This document shows, piece by piece, positions 7,664-16,741 of a stretch of 64,000 nt of DNA (position 1 is its first letter; the number at the start of each line of letters is the position of its first letter). The stretch covers positions 1 to 64,000 of the forward strand of contig NZ_JANRKL010000216.1 in the NCBI RefSeq assembly GCF_033763495.1, given 5' to 3'. A program made the translations under genes and the position numbers. The notes below the pieces were generated by a model. That model worked only from the letters and a program-made list of their open reading frames with translations, ran no database searches and was not told the DNA's origin. This DNA is from Haliscomenobacter sp033763495 (GTDB lineage: Bacteria; Bacteroidota; Bacteroidia; Chitinophagales; Saprospiraceae).

Positions 7664-8497
7664 CTACCTCGGAAACCGCCAGGACAAGCCCAGCGTCGCA
7701 AAAGAATATTTGCGATTTGTATTATAAGAACTCCAATCGCCGTCGTATTCCGATACCCTGATGCCGCCTGATAAGTCAATCTGAATATTGGCCTTGGGGT
7801 AATACATTAGACCTGCTTCGGTAAAGATCTGATGGGTGTTGGAAAAACCAGTTCCAGGCCAACTGCTTCTTTGAGAAGACCCATGCCCTTGTAAATAGGC
7901 CCCAATTTTAGGAGAAAAACTGAACTCAGTGGAGAGCGCGTAGTAGGTTTCGGGGTTAGGGTTGTCCCCATCCCAACTGGTGCCTAGATTGTAACAAATA
8001 CTCAGCCATTCATTGATGGCATTGGCAAATGATAGTTGTAAGTCTGGAGTCACTGCATCCGGCTTAAAATCCTCGGATGCACTCCACGGCATTCCCATCA
8101 TTCCGATGAAGGTAATGGCAGGGAGAGCTCCCTTATTGGAACAGAGGGCCGCTTTCATACCGAATCGCCACGGGAAAAATCCAGTTGATTTACCCAAATT
8201 TCGTGGAGTTTCGACTCTGATTCGCCAGAGGTTGTAATCCAGTCTAAGTTCGACCTGCTCGGAGATTCCATAACGAAAAAGCGTTGAGTTTAAGCCCAAC
8301 CCTTGTGTTGTGACCGCTCTGTCGCGATCAGATTCGAACCAAAATCCAGTTTCAATTTGTAACTGTTTGGGGCTTACAATAGAAACTGCATCGCCAAAAC
8401 CGGGGCGATCAGGGGCGATGGTTTCGGTGCTGTCCTGTGCCTTGAGCCAGGTAATGCTGCTGATCAGCAGCAATCCAAGGCAGTAGATTTTTTTCAT
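7664..8497 (-). CDS. Outer-membrane beta-barrel 'transporter' (Phenol_MetA_deg-like)
   Basis: The 277-residue protein has a signal peptide (MKKIYCLGLLLISSITWLKA, cleavage before QDS). The segment 'IAPDRPGFGDAVSIVSPKQLQIETGF' is the typical opening of the Phenol_MetA_deg-like 'transporter' family of outer-membrane barrels. Alternating hydrophobic strands run to a C-terminal aromatic/arginine end (LGLSWRFPR), as in barrel proteins. The function is not established in this family. A TATGTTTG motif lies 54 bases upstream of the ATG. It is a single gene, with flanking hairpins. Confidence 0.75.
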   Translation of the reverse strand: MKKIYCLGLLLISSITWLKAQDSTETIAPDRPGFGDAVSIVSPKQLQIETGFWFESDRDRAVTTQGLGLNSTLFRYGISEQVELRLDYNLWRIRVETPRNLGKSTGFFPWRFGMKAALCSNKGALPAITFIGMMGMPWSASEDFKPDAVTPDLQLSFANAINEWLSICYNLGTSWDGDNPNPETYYALSTEFSFSPKIGAYLQGHGSSQRSSWPGTGFSNTHQIFTEAGLMYYPKANIQIDLSGGIRVSEYDGDWSSYNTNRKYSFATLGLSWRFPR

Positions 8498-8550
8498 CCC
8501 TTTGTGTATTTGGAATGGCTATACGGTAAATACCTTCAAGAGGTTGCCTG

Positions 8551-8558
8551 CAAACATA
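8551..8558 (-). promoter_or_regulatory. Candidate promoter for the outer-membrane 'transporter'
   Basis: TATGTTTG on the minus strand fits TAnnTTTG, 54 bases upstream of the ATG at 8497. Confidence 0.45.
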
Positions 8559-8670
8559 AATTAAATACCGGCCATTATTAAAAAAATACCTGTACATTAG
8601 GTTTTGACCAATGAACCCCTTCTGTACCAACGCGGGTTAAATATCTTTTGCCAGGTAGCTTGACAAGTTA

Positions 8671-8678
8671 TATTTTTG
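8671..8678 (+). promoter_or_regulatory. Candidate promoter for the PQQ-type dehydrogenase
   Basis: TATTTTTG fits TAnnTTTG and ends 15 bases before the ATG at 8694, implying a very short leader. Confidence 0.5.
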
Positions 8679-8693
8679 TCCTTCCAACCAAGT

Positions 8694-11429
8694 ATGATGC
8701 AAAAAATCACCATGAAACTTACATCCAAGCATTTCTTCCTTTATTTATTTCTCCTTGGGTTCGCAGCAATCGTTGCCGCACAATTGCCATCAGGTTTTGT
8801 ACAAACCCAATTGGCCGATGAATTAGACCCCACTTCCATGAGTATCGCCCCGGATGGGCGCATTTTCATCACCGAAAAGAGTGGAAAGATTCGCGTGTTT
8901 GTGGATGGGAACCTACAAAGTGCCCCGTTTTTGAGCATCAATGTGGACAATTTTAACGAAAGAGGCTTGAGTAGCCTGGTTTTTGACCCCAAATTTGAGA
9001 CCAATCACTTCTTCTACGTTTATTATACCGTTCCGGGCAACAATCGCAATCGCCTGAGTCGTTTTACGGCCAATGGCAATACTGCGGTGCCCAACAGTGA
9101 AAAAATCATCATCGAGTTTGAACCCATGGCGGGCACCATCCACAACGGCGGGGCGATGGCTTTTGGAAAAGACGGAAAATTGTACATCGCAGTAGGAGAC
9201 GGCAACAATGCCAACCTAGCCCAAAACCTAAATTCCTTGCAGGGCAAGGTCCTGCGCATCAATTCCGACGGGACCATCCCGGCTGACAATCCATTCAACG
9301 TTCCAGGTGACGCCAAAAAATCGCCGATTTGGGCCCTGGGTTTTCGCAATCCCTTCACTTTCGCCCTGGATACACTGAGCGGCAAATTGTTTGTCAACGA
9401 TGTGGGCAACATCCTGTGGGAAGAAGTGAATGAGGTAGTCAAAGGAAGCAACCACGGGTGGCCTCTGGTGGAAGGAATGCGCCGCAACGAAGCCCCCCCC
9501 AGCAATTATCGCGATCCTTTGCATGCCTATTCCCATCAGGAGGGTTGTGCAGTAGTAGGTGCTGCTTTTTTTAACCCGGCTAATACCTTTTTTCCTGAAA
9601 AATACCGTGGAAAATATTTTTTTGGTGAGTACTGCCAAGCTCAAATTCGGGTATTGGATCCTGAAACGGGCAAAATAGAAGAGGTTTTTTTGCGGGGCAC
9701 CCAAAGGCCCGTCTCCATAAGGGTTGGCCCGGACGGAAACCTGTATTACCTTACCCGTGGTACCAATCGCGGAGGTTCCGTTTTCGACAACACCAGCGCC
9801 ACGGATGGCCAACTGTGGAAAATTGAATACCGGGGCGATGGAAGACCATTCGTGGCCATTCAACCCAAGTCGGTACTCGTGGCCATTGGTGAAGATGCTT
9901 TTTTTACTGCTGAGGGGTCGGGCGACCCTACCTTAGGCTACCAATGGTACAAAGGCAATGATCTTATCCCTGGAGCAAATGATCCGGTATTGCGCATTCT
10001 GAACGTCCAATTGGCGGATCAGGGCACTCAATATTCTTGCGAAATTGCGAACAGCAAAGGCAAAGTCAAAACCCGTAGCGCTACCCTGAACGTGACCCCA
10101 AATGCCCGGCCAAGCATCCAATTTTTGGCTCCTTTGTCCACCATGAGGTACTCGGCAGGAGATACCATTTATTACCAGGCAACCGCGACCGATCAAGAGG
10201 ATGGCCCTATTGACCCTGGCACACTCAGTTGGCGAATCGATTTTCACCACGACGATCACGTTCACCCCGCAGTTGGAACCGAGGAAGCAAGTATTAAACG
10301 TTTTTTTATCATCCCTCGCTCCGGTGAAACCGCCGTTACAGTTTATTATCGGATTTATTGCACGGCAACGGACAAAGAGGGCTTAAGCAGAACGGAGTTC
10401 ATCAACGTACTTCCCAACCGGAGTACCTTTACTGTGGAAACCATTCCTCCTGGCATTGAAGTGAGCATTGACGGCAGTTTTTTGCCCAGTCCACAAGTGG
10501 TGAATAGTGTAAAGGGGGTTCTGCGGGTCATTTCTGCCCCCAAAGCCGTTATCCGCGACAATAAAATTTACCGCTTTAAAAGGTGGCGAGAGTTCAATTC
10601 CAATGAGGTGATTGCAAGTTTTTTTGGCGGCGAAATCCCCAAGCTTACCGCTGAATATGACGAACAAGTACTCAACATTGCCAAAGGACGTGGGCTTCGC
10701 GGCTTCTACTACGCCGGGGACGGCACCGTTTTGTTGAACAGTCAGATTTTCAATGCAAAGCCAATCATTGTCCGATTGGATACTACCGTCAATTTCAACT
10801 GGGCTTTGGGGTCTCCTGCATTGGGCTTTGTTCCCAACGACAACATTGCCATCCGTTGGTTGGGAGAATTAGAGCCCCTGTTCACGGATGACTATGCCTT
10901 TCATACCTTTTCAGACGATGGCGTGCGGCTCTGGATCGACAATAAATTGCTTGTCGACAACTGGAATTATCAAGCTGTAGCCGAGGCGGTTTCTCCTCCC
11001 ATTCGTTTGGAAGTAGGCAAACGCTACCGGGTCAAAATGGAGTTTTTTGAAGGTGGTGGTGAAGCTGAAGTCCGCTTGTGGTGGAGTACGCCTTTTACAA
11101 ACAAAGCTCCGGTACCTCGTTCGCAGTTGTTTCCCGATCCTACCCCACTGGATTTGGTGGGTTCCAATAATTTTGCCTTGCGGTTTTTTCCATTGCCGAT
11201 GGAGGACAAGGTCAACTTGTTTATTCGATCTGCTTATACCGAGGAGGTTTTGTTACGGGTGATGGACGCTAGTGGCCGCATGATGTTTGAGCAAAAACTG
11301 AACAATCGGGTGGGTGCCAATTTGCACGAGGTAAATACGAATAATTTGGCACCGGGGGTTTATTTCGCGCAGTTTTTGAATGGGCGGAATGCGTATGGGG
11401 TGGTGAAGTTGGTGAAGGCGCGGTTGTAG
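8694..11429 (+). CDS. Secreted PQQ-dependent sugar dehydrogenase with Ig, PA14 and T9SS sorting domains
   Basis: This is a large exported multidomain protein (911 residues from this ATG; the ATG at 8712 would still include the whole signal peptide). After the signal (FLYLFLLGFAAIVAAQ) comes a glucose/sorbosone dehydrogenase-type six-bladed propeller of about 350 residues. It shows the family landmarks 'NERGLSSLVFDPKF', 'IHNGGAMAFGKDGKLYIAVG', 'ALGFRNPF' and 'WEEVNEVVKGSNHGWP'. An Ig-like domain follows ('YQWYKGNDLIPGAN', 'YSCEIAN'), then a PA14 carbohydrate-binding-type domain ('FHTFSDDGVRLWIDNKLLVD'). The last 85 residues are a type A T9SS sorting domain. It probably oxidises an aldose using PQQ and is surface-bound or released; the substrate is not readable. 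Confidence 0.88.
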   Translation: MMQKITMKLTSKHFFLYLFLLGFAAIVAAQLPSGFVQTQLADELDPTSMSIAPDGRIFITEKSGKIRVFVDGNLQSAPFLSINVDNFNERGLSSLVFDPKFETNHFFYVYYTVPGNNRNRLSRFTANGNTAVPNSEKIIIEFEPMAGTIHNGGAMAFGKDGKLYIAVGDGNNANLAQNLNSLQGKVLRINSDGTIPADNPFNVPGDAKKSPIWALGFRNPFTFALDTLSGKLFVNDVGNILWEEVNEVVKGSNHGWPLVEGMRRNEAPPSNYRDPLHAYSHQEGCAVVGAAFFNPANTFFPEKYRGKYFFGEYCQAQIRVLDPETGKIEEVFLRGTQRPVSIRVGPDGNLYYLTRGTNRGGSVFDNTSATDGQLWKIEYRGDGRPFVAIQPKSVLVAIGEDAFFTAEGSGDPTLGYQWYKGNDLIPGANDPVLRILNVQLADQGTQYSCEIANSKGKVKTRSATLNVTPNARPSIQFLAPLSTMRYSAGDTIYYQATATDQEDGPIDPGTLSWRIDFHHDDHVHPAVGTEEASIKRFFIIPRSGETAVTVYYRIYCTATDKEGLSRTEFINVLPNRSTFTVETIPPGIEVSIDGSFLPSPQVVNSVKGVLRVISAPKAVIRDNKIYRFKRWREFNSNEVIASFFGGEIPKLTAEYDEQVLNIAKGRGLRGFYYAGDGTVLLNSQIFNAKPIIVRLDTTVNFNWALGSPALGFVPNDNIAIRWLGELEPLFTDDYAFHTFSDDGVRLWIDNKLLVDNWNYQAVAEAVSPPIRLEVGKRYRVKMEFFEGGGEAEVRLWWSTPFTNKAPVPRSQLFPDPTPLDLVGSNNFALRFFPLPMEDKVNLFIRSAYTEEVLLRVMDASGRMMFEQKLNNRVGANLHEVNTNNLAPGVYFAQFLNGRNAYGVVKLVKARL

Positions 11430-11770
11430 GGGGTATTGCATAAAGCAGCCATTCACCTGCTTGCTAAAAAGCAAATCTATAGTCAATTCACTTTGCGCCA
11501 AACCGCTTGCACGACTATTCTGATGTAGCCCAAAAGTGGTGATAAGTGTAAGGAAAATGGCTTTTTTCAGCGGCTAAAGATGTAAAAGGCAGTTAAACGT
11601 TGAAAATTTTGTTTTTTTTAGTGGGGTTGCGGGTACGGGCATTGCCGAAGTGGGGCATTTGAAAAACTTCAGTTTAAATATAGCACAAAAGCTGATGGAA
11701 ATACATCAGTTGATATACTCCCATCAGCTCCATTTTGACAATACCTTGTTTTTAGTTCGTTGTTCCCTGT
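11430..11770. other. Intergenic region, no gene seen
   Basis: This is 341 bases between two convergent genes. I see no recognisable coding sequence, RNA gene or promoter, only the hairpin at 11690-11729. Confidence 0.6.
11690..11729 (-). terminator. Terminator-like hairpin for the AhpD-like gene
   Basis: AGCTGATGG (11690-11698) pairs with CCATCAGCT (11721-11729). Read on the minus strand it is followed by TTTTGT, and it lies 42 bases past the stop of the AhpD-like gene. Confidence 0.55.
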
Positions 11771-12232
11771 CTATTTAGGCTCTTGAACTTGATAAGCACC
11801 TACGTTTGCTCCGAAAGCAATGTTTATTCTGTTGTAGCTATTGATTGCAATGACAGCCATTGTCAAGTCCACCATTTCTGTTTCGGAAAACTGTGTCTGA
11901 ACTTCGTTAAATATGTCGGTTGAAACTTCACGACCATTCAAAACTGTCAATGTTTCGCACGACAACAAAGCCGCTCTTTCTTTATCAGTGTAAAATGGGG
12001 CTTCCCGCCAAGCGTCTAAAACAAAAAGTCTTTGTTCTGTTTCTCCATTGGCTCTTAGATTTTTAGAGTGCATATCTAAGCAAAATGCACAACCATTGAT
12101 TTGTGATGCTCTAAAATAGAGCAATTCTAACAACTTCGTGTCTAGGGATGAGTTGTTGACCTGTGCGCCCAAAGTGTGCAAGGCGTTTACCGATTTGTTG
12201 CCTAATGCATAGGCGTTAATTCTCTGTGACAT
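11771..12232 (-). CDS. Carboxymuconolactone decarboxylase / AhpD-like protein
   Basis: The 153-residue all-helical protein belongs to the AhpD-like branch of the carboxymuconolactone decarboxylase family. The redox pair is visible as Cys48-Ala-Phe-Cys51 followed by His55 (GCAFCLDMH), which supports a thiol peroxidase or disulfide role rather than decarboxylation. It lies 70 bases downstream of a Crp/Fnr regulator on the same strand but has its own TAACTTTG promoter motif. The pair may form a redox or stress response unit (inference). It is cytoplasmic. Confidence 0.88.
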   Translation of the reverse strand: MSQRINAYALGNKSVNALHTLGAQVNNSSLDTKLLELLYFRASQINGCAFCLDMHSKNLRANGETEQRLFVLDAWREAPFYTDKERAALLSCETLTVLNGREVSTDIFNEVQTQFSETEMVDLTMAVIAINSYNRINIAFGANVGAYQVQEPK

Positions 12233-12255
12233 AATTTCTGATTTTAATCATGACA

Positions 12256-12263
12256 CAAAGTTA
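12256..12263 (-). promoter_or_regulatory. Candidate promoter for the AhpD-like gene
   Basis: TAACTTTG on the minus strand fits TAnnTTTG, 23 bases upstream of the ATG at 12232. Confidence 0.5.
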
Positions 12264-12302
12264 TTTTGGGTAAACAAGAAATCTTTTTACAAATGATAAA
12301 AA

Positions 12303-12866
12303 TCATTTTTGACCCCGAATTCTGCTTAAAGAAACTTGCGTTATACCAAGATAGTCTGCCAAGTCGCCCAGACTTATACGTTGAAGCAAATCAGAACTAT
12401 GTTGCATAAAATTTGAGTATCGATTCTTTGCATCATATTCTAAAAACTCACTAATTCTTGTCATCATTCTCACCGAGGCAGATTCGTTTAGCTTTCTAAA
12501 TAAACTATCAATAGAGTGATGTCGTTGGCAAAGCAGAGAAATGTCAGACTTGTTGATATAATATAATTCAGTCGGTTCTGTTGCTACAAGAATATATTTT
12601 GACGGTTGTTCAGAATTAAAACTACTCAACTCGGTACAAAAACTATTTTCCTTAAAGAACGTCATTATAAAGTTTTTATCGCCATTATCAAAAAACAACT
12701 TTACAAGTCCAGAAGATAGAAAATAATAGCTTTTGGATACTTCGCCCGCTTTCACAAGAAAATCACCTTTCCTGAATGACTTCCTTTTGAGCATCGTAGT
12801 CATTTCTTGAAGGGCTTCGTCTTCAACTTTGTAAATTTTCAATATGGTCTGAATAAAATGGTCCAT
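12303..12866 (-). CDS. Crp/Fnr family transcription regulator
   Basis: The 187-residue regulator has an N-terminal cyclic-nucleotide-binding-type beta roll (about residues 20-115, 'RKGDFLVKAGEVSKSYYFLSSG') and a short C-terminal helix-turn-helix ('LGDLADYLGITQVSLSRIR', about 165-184). The Arg-Ala-Ala-type phosphate-binding cassette of cAMP receptors is not evident, and no N-terminal cysteine cluster of Fnr is seen. The signal it senses is therefore unknown. Its position just upstream of the AhpD-like gene suggests it may regulate that gene. Confidence 0.87.
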   Translation of the reverse strand: MDHFIQTILKIYKVEDEALQEMTTMLKRKSFRKGDFLVKAGEVSKSYYFLSSGLVKLFFDNGDKNFIMTFFKENSFCTELSSFNSEQPSKYILVATEPTELYYINKSDISLLCQRHHSIDSLFRKLNESASVRMMTRISEFLEYDAKNRYSNFMQHSSDLLQRISLGDLADYLGITQVSLSRIRGQK

Positions 12867-12936
12867 TGTTTTGTGTCGTCTTTTACAATGATCGATAACG
12901 TGGGCACTACCACAATTCTCTCCGTGCCTATCCCAC

Positions 12937-12967
12937 GCCTTGCCGCTGTTTCAATTGACGGCAAGGC
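12937..12967. terminator. Hairpin after the FG-GAP lipoprotein gene
   Basis: A perfect 9-bp stem (GCCTTGCCG / CGGCAAGGC) with a 13-nt loop lies 65 bases past the stop of the minus-strand gene at 13032. It has no T-run, so this is a weak terminator candidate. Confidence 0.4.
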
Positions 12968-13031
12968 ATATAAAGCTACCCAAAAAAATAAAAACAGGAA
13001 GCATCAAACAATAAACTTTAGACCAGGCTAT

Positions 13032-14582
13032 CTATTTCTTCGTATTTTCCAGCACCACAAAGGGCAGACCTTTTTCCACCCACCTGGCCACCTCGCCCCG
13101 ATCTGGGATCACCTCAAAAGCCAGGGAACCCAACACCAAGTCTACATCCCCGTCGCGGTCATAATCTCCGGTTTCCATGGTGATCCAGCGCCCCAGATTG
13201 GCCGCTGGAAAGGTGCTGCCTTTGAATTGCAGTTGGCCCTGGTTTTCCAAATAAACAAAACTGCTGGGCAGGGCTTTTCCAAAATCCGGAAAAAACGCGA
13301 TCGCGGCCAAATCCACATCCCCATCCTGGTCAAAATCCCCGGGTAAGGCTTTGTAGGCACCATGCAGGGGGTAAAACCAGCTTTCTTTGAATTCATTTTT
13401 GCCATTGTTGGTATAAATGCGGATGCCGTGGTAAGGCTTCAATACGGGTGGATAGTCGGCATTGTCGCCGCAGGTGTAGAGGATGTCCTCATGGCCGTCG
13501 GCATTAAAATCGTAAAGGGTAAAAAAACTGGAACCATAGGTGGGCGGAAACCGCAACCAGGACTGCTCCCTGAATTGCCCTTTTCCGTCATTGAGGTAGG
13601 CGTAGATGCCTTCGTCGCCTTGCCCATATAAGGCGATGATGTCCATTTTGCCGTCCTGGTTTATGTCGCGCAGGTAACTACAGGTGGCACCCGGGCGTTT
13701 GGCCAGGAGGTGTTTCTGGAATTGGCCATCCGCATTTTGTTCCCACCAGCCCAGGGTACCCGTGTATTTTGAAAACTCACTAATGACCGCATCCAGCCTT
13801 TTGTCGCCATTGAGGTCGCCCCAGGCAGTATGCACCGGGCGTTGGAGTTTGTCCATCAGCACCAGGGGCTGTAACTGGGGGCTGGTAGGCAATTGAAAAA
13901 CAAAACCACTCGCTGCATCCGTAGGGGAAAAAGAGCCCATCACGGTGATCAGCAGGCGGTCGTCCATTTCAGCAATGTCCACGGCACCCTCTTTGACATT
14001 GGCGGCTTTTTGCAGTTTCAGGTCTTTGTCAAAAAGGTACATGGCCTTGCTGTTGGCATCTCCTACATATAGGCCGCCGCCACGGGCAATGTGCACCATG
14101 GTAGAACTGGGTGGCGAAAGGCGGTAATCGGGTATTTTAAGCGTAAATTGCTTTTGATCGGGCTCGATGGCCGCAATTTCGTAGGGAGGAAAATCCTCTG
14201 GCGCTTTGGCCAAATAAAAGGCTTGGATCGCTTCCCAATCCTCCAGCGAGATTTGGGCTTTTTCAGGAAAGACGCCTGCCGCGAGTACTTTTTCTTCCGC
14301 CAGGCCCTTTTCAATCAGGTCATTCCGGGTAGTATCGTCAGGATAAATGCCCAGCATATAACCCATTCGGGGCAAAATGTAGGCTTCCCAGGTGCCTTGG
14401 GGTAACAAAGCTGGGTCGGGATAGGCGTGGCAAGTGGCACAACGCACCTTGGCCAAGGCTTCACCACGGGCAAGGGTAGTTGCCGCCGATTCCGTAGAAG
14501 CGCGGTCACCTTGCTTACAGGCACCTATCAATCCAAAAAAGCCGCTGAGCAGCAGCGCAACACTCAAGTATCTATTCATCAC
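13032..14582 (-). CDS. Cytochrome c-domain lipoprotein with FG-GAP/VCBS propeller
   Basis: The 516-residue protein has a lipobox ending at Cys22 (GLIGAC) and a single haem c site, CATCH, at residues 48-52. The remainder is built of FG-GAP/VCBS-type repeats, many with Asp-rich calcium loops such as 'DLNGDKRLDA', 'DINQDGKMDI', 'DFNADGHEDI', 'DFDQDGDVDL' and 'DYDRDGDVDL'. It is therefore a surface or periplasmic propeller with an attached electron carrier. The upstream gene on the same strand is a di-haem peroxidase, separated by a 44-bp perfect palindrome, which suggests a redox partnership. The exact role is unknown. Confidence 0.82.
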   Translation of the reverse strand: MMNRYLSVALLLSGFFGLIGACKQGDRASTESAATTLARGEALAKVRCATCHAYPDPALLPQGTWEAYILPRMGYMLGIYPDDTTRNDLIEKGLAEEKVLAAGVFPEKAQISLEDWEAIQAFYLAKAPEDFPPYEIAAIEPDQKQFTLKIPDYRLSPPSSTMVHIARGGGLYVGDANSKAMYLFDKDLKLQKAANVKEGAVDIAEMDDRLLITVMGSFSPTDAASGFVFQLPTSPQLQPLVLMDKLQRPVHTAWGDLNGDKRLDAVISEFSKYTGTLGWWEQNADGQFQKHLLAKRPGATCSYLRDINQDGKMDIIALYGQGDEGIYAYLNDGKGQFREQSWLRFPPTYGSSFFTLYDFNADGHEDILYTCGDNADYPPVLKPYHGIRIYTNNGKNEFKESWFYPLHGAYKALPGDFDQDGDVDLAAIAFFPDFGKALPSSFVYLENQGQLQFKGSTFPAANLGRWITMETGDYDRDGDVDLVLGSLAFEVIPDRGEVARWVEKGLPFVVLENTKK

Positions 14583-14596
14583 AGAAGCTTACTTAT

Positions 14597-14687
14597 CGAA
14601 TAATGGGTTTACGATTTATGGGTTTACGTTTACTAAACTTTTGAAGTTTAGTAAACGTAAACCCATAAATCGTAAACCCATTATTCG
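14597..14687. repeat. Perfect 44-bp inverted repeat with 3-nt loop
   Basis: The arms 14597-14640 and 14644-14687 are exact reverse complements over 44 bases around the loop TTG. Each arm contains the word GGGTTTACG twice. The element fills nearly the whole space between the peroxidase stop (14694) and the start of the FG-GAP gene (14582). The central 27 bases (14629-14655) recur identically at 58739-58765. Confidence 0.95.
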
Positions 14688-14693
14688 CATTAC

Positions 14694-16646
14694 TTAGTAT
14701 TCCCCGCCCAAGGTACGGCGATTCCATTCAGGTTGGGTTTCAAATTTGGGCAGCGCAACAGGTTTGCGGGTCAGTCCCGTAGTGTCCGTCAAGGTTTGCA
14801 TAAAGGCAATGATGTCGTTGATTTCGCGCTTTTTGAGCTGCAAATTGTCAAAAGGCAGGGTTTGATGAGGAATGTTGATGCCCAGCCCCTGGCCGCCGCC
14901 TTTATTGTAAAAGTCCATGATCTCCTCCAGCGTATCGAACACACCATTGTGCATGTAAGGCGCGGTGAGGGCGATGTTGCGCACGGTCACGGTTTTGAAG
15001 GAGTATTGATAAAAATAAGCTTGTTCCTCTGGCTTGCCATTGGCTACCCGCCCTGGGTCGGGATCAAGCTGAGGATCTTTTTTGTCCTTGCTGGCCGGCA
15101 CTCCAATCACCTCCGATTCCATGTCCTGATAGTGCGGGGGGACCAGGCCGCTAAAGGTGGGCGCAAAATGGCAGGTACCACAAACTGCTTTGCCCATAAA
15201 AAGATTAAAACCCCGGGCTGCGGCCACCGGATAATCCTTTCTTTCGCCGCGCACGTACTGGTCAAATGGGCTGTTGAAGGCCACCAAACTGGCTACATAC
15301 TGCCCCAAGGCGTTGGAAATGCTCCATTGGCCAATGGCTTTTTCTTTCAAATCGGGAAATGCTTCGGCAAACAGTTGGCGATAGGTTTGGCTTTGTGCCA
15401 GTTTTTCGGACATTTCAAAAAAATCGGTATTGAACTCGTCGGGGCTGAGCGCAACGTGTTTGATCTGGCGATCCAGACGGGGTTCGCGCAGGTCGTAAAA
15501 GTAACCTTTGGAAAAAACGGAATTGATCAGCGTCGGGGCATTGCGTAGAATGGTATGTACGCCATCTGAGGCTTTGCTGCGGGCCAGGCCGTCGGTAAAA
15601 GCTTTTTCGGGTTGGTGGCAAGAGGCACAGGCCATGGTGTTTTTCGAAGAGAGAATGGGGTCAAAAAAAAGCAAACGCCCCAGTTCTACTTTTTTGGCAT
15701 CCAATGCATCGCCGCCTACATTGCCGTAGAAAATAGGGTTGAGGAAATGCGGTGCAAAGAGGTTTTCGGCATTATAATTGAAGGCAATCGCGCGGTTGGT
15801 GGTTTCTTCCGGACGCTCTATACCAAGGGCACGATGGGCTTCGTACAGTTTTTTGTACAAGGGGTTGAGAAAATTTTTGAGGTACTGCAGGCGATCAAAA
15901 CGTTCAAAATCATTGTTTTTGCTCAAATAGATTTTTGCCCCTTCGAATAGGCTTTCGATTTCAGCGGCCAGTGCAGCGTTTTTTTCATTGATCAAGGGAA
16001 GATAGCCTGCAATGGCTTGTTCAACCGCCCCTAAGGCCGTTTTTGCTTCCGGAATGGCATTGGCTGAACCCGGGGTATCAAAACCAGTGAGGCCAAGTGC
16101 AAAAATCCGATTGATTTCCTGGCGGGCTGCTTCAAATACAAAGCGATGTTGGAGGGGTACACTGAGCTGGTAAGCTTTGATTTTTTGCAAGTCCGTATGA
16201 AGCAAGTTCGCCAAACTATCAATGGCTTCAATTTCAGCTTTGGGGTCGTCACCAAAAATCAGATCATCCAATACCTGCAAGCCCACTGGTTCTAAAACAA
16301 CAACTTTGGGAATGTTGGGCATCAAGGTAGGCAGAGGTGGGCCGTTGAGCGATTTTTTCACCAGCTCACGGTCGTTGTATTCAATCAGGAATTCAATTTT
16401 TTTGAAGGACAGGCGGGTCTCGAGGTGAATTTTTTGGAGTTGCTCAAGGCTGAGGGTATTGGTTTTGAATTGGGCACAGGCCTGAGTCAGTTGGGCACTG
16501 TTTTGATACAATTCCTCCAAACCAGATTTGTATTGATTGCTTACCAATTCCAGGGCATGCTGAGGATCCAGCAGGCTGAAGGGCGTCCAATTGGAAACCG
16601 AAGCCAAGAGTGCAAATGTGGGGATAATAAAGAAGAGCTTTTTCAT
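14694..16646 (-). CDS. Di-haem cytochrome c peroxidase (CcpA/MauG family) with helical N-terminal domain
   Basis: The 650-residue exported protein has two CxxCH haem sites: CASCH near residue 337 in 'MACASCHQPEKAFTDG', and CGTCH near residue 487 in 'AVCGTCHFAPTF'. The first is preceded by the family landmark 'GRLLFFDPILSSKNT'. These features define the di-haem peroxidase/MauG family, which reduces hydrogen peroxide or oxidises a protein substrate in the periplasm. The first 290 residues are an additional helical domain, rich in Leu, Glu and Gln, that resembles imelysin-like helical bundles (tentative). The PhoX-like gene lies 95 bases upstream and the cytochrome/FG-GAP gene downstream, all on one strand. 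Confidence 0.9.
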   Translation of the reverse strand: MKKLFFIIPTFALLASVSNWTPFSLLDPQHALELVSNQYKSGLEELYQNSAQLTQACAQFKTNTLSLEQLQKIHLETRLSFKKIEFLIEYNDRELVKKSLNGPPLPTLMPNIPKVVVLEPVGLQVLDDLIFGDDPKAEIEAIDSLANLLHTDLQKIKAYQLSVPLQHRFVFEAARQEINRIFALGLTGFDTPGSANAIPEAKTALGAVEQAIAGYLPLINEKNAALAAEIESLFEGAKIYLSKNNDFERFDRLQYLKNFLNPLYKKLYEAHRALGIERPEETTNRAIAFNYNAENLFAPHFLNPIFYGNVGGDALDAKKVELGRLLFFDPILSSKNTMACASCHQPEKAFTDGLARSKASDGVHTILRNAPTLINSVFSKGYFYDLREPRLDRQIKHVALSPDEFNTDFFEMSEKLAQSQTYRQLFAEAFPDLKEKAIGQWSISNALGQYVASLVAFNSPFDQYVRGERKDYPVAAARGFNLFMGKAVCGTCHFAPTFSGLVPPHYQDMESEVIGVPASKDKKDPQLDPDPGRVANGKPEEQAYFYQYSFKTVTVRNIALTAPYMHNGVFDTLEEIMDFYNKGGGQGLGINIPHQTLPFDNLQLKKREINDIIAFMQTLTDTTGLTRKPVALPKFETQPEWNRRTLGGEY

Positions 16647-16741
16647 CGGTAACTGTTTCAGTGTACACTAATGAAGAAAAGTAGAGGTGACCCCTTTGGG
16701 CCACCTCATACGGTAGAACATAATATATAGCAAAACTAGAA

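Noticed and set aside
14597..14687. 44-bp palindrome as the terminal repeats of an insertion sequence
   Set aside because: The arms are only three bases apart, so there is no room for a transposase; it is a hairpin-type element.
14733..15548. 271-residue plus-strand frame opposite the di-haem peroxidase
   Set aside because: It overlaps both haem motifs of a certain gene and shows no domain.
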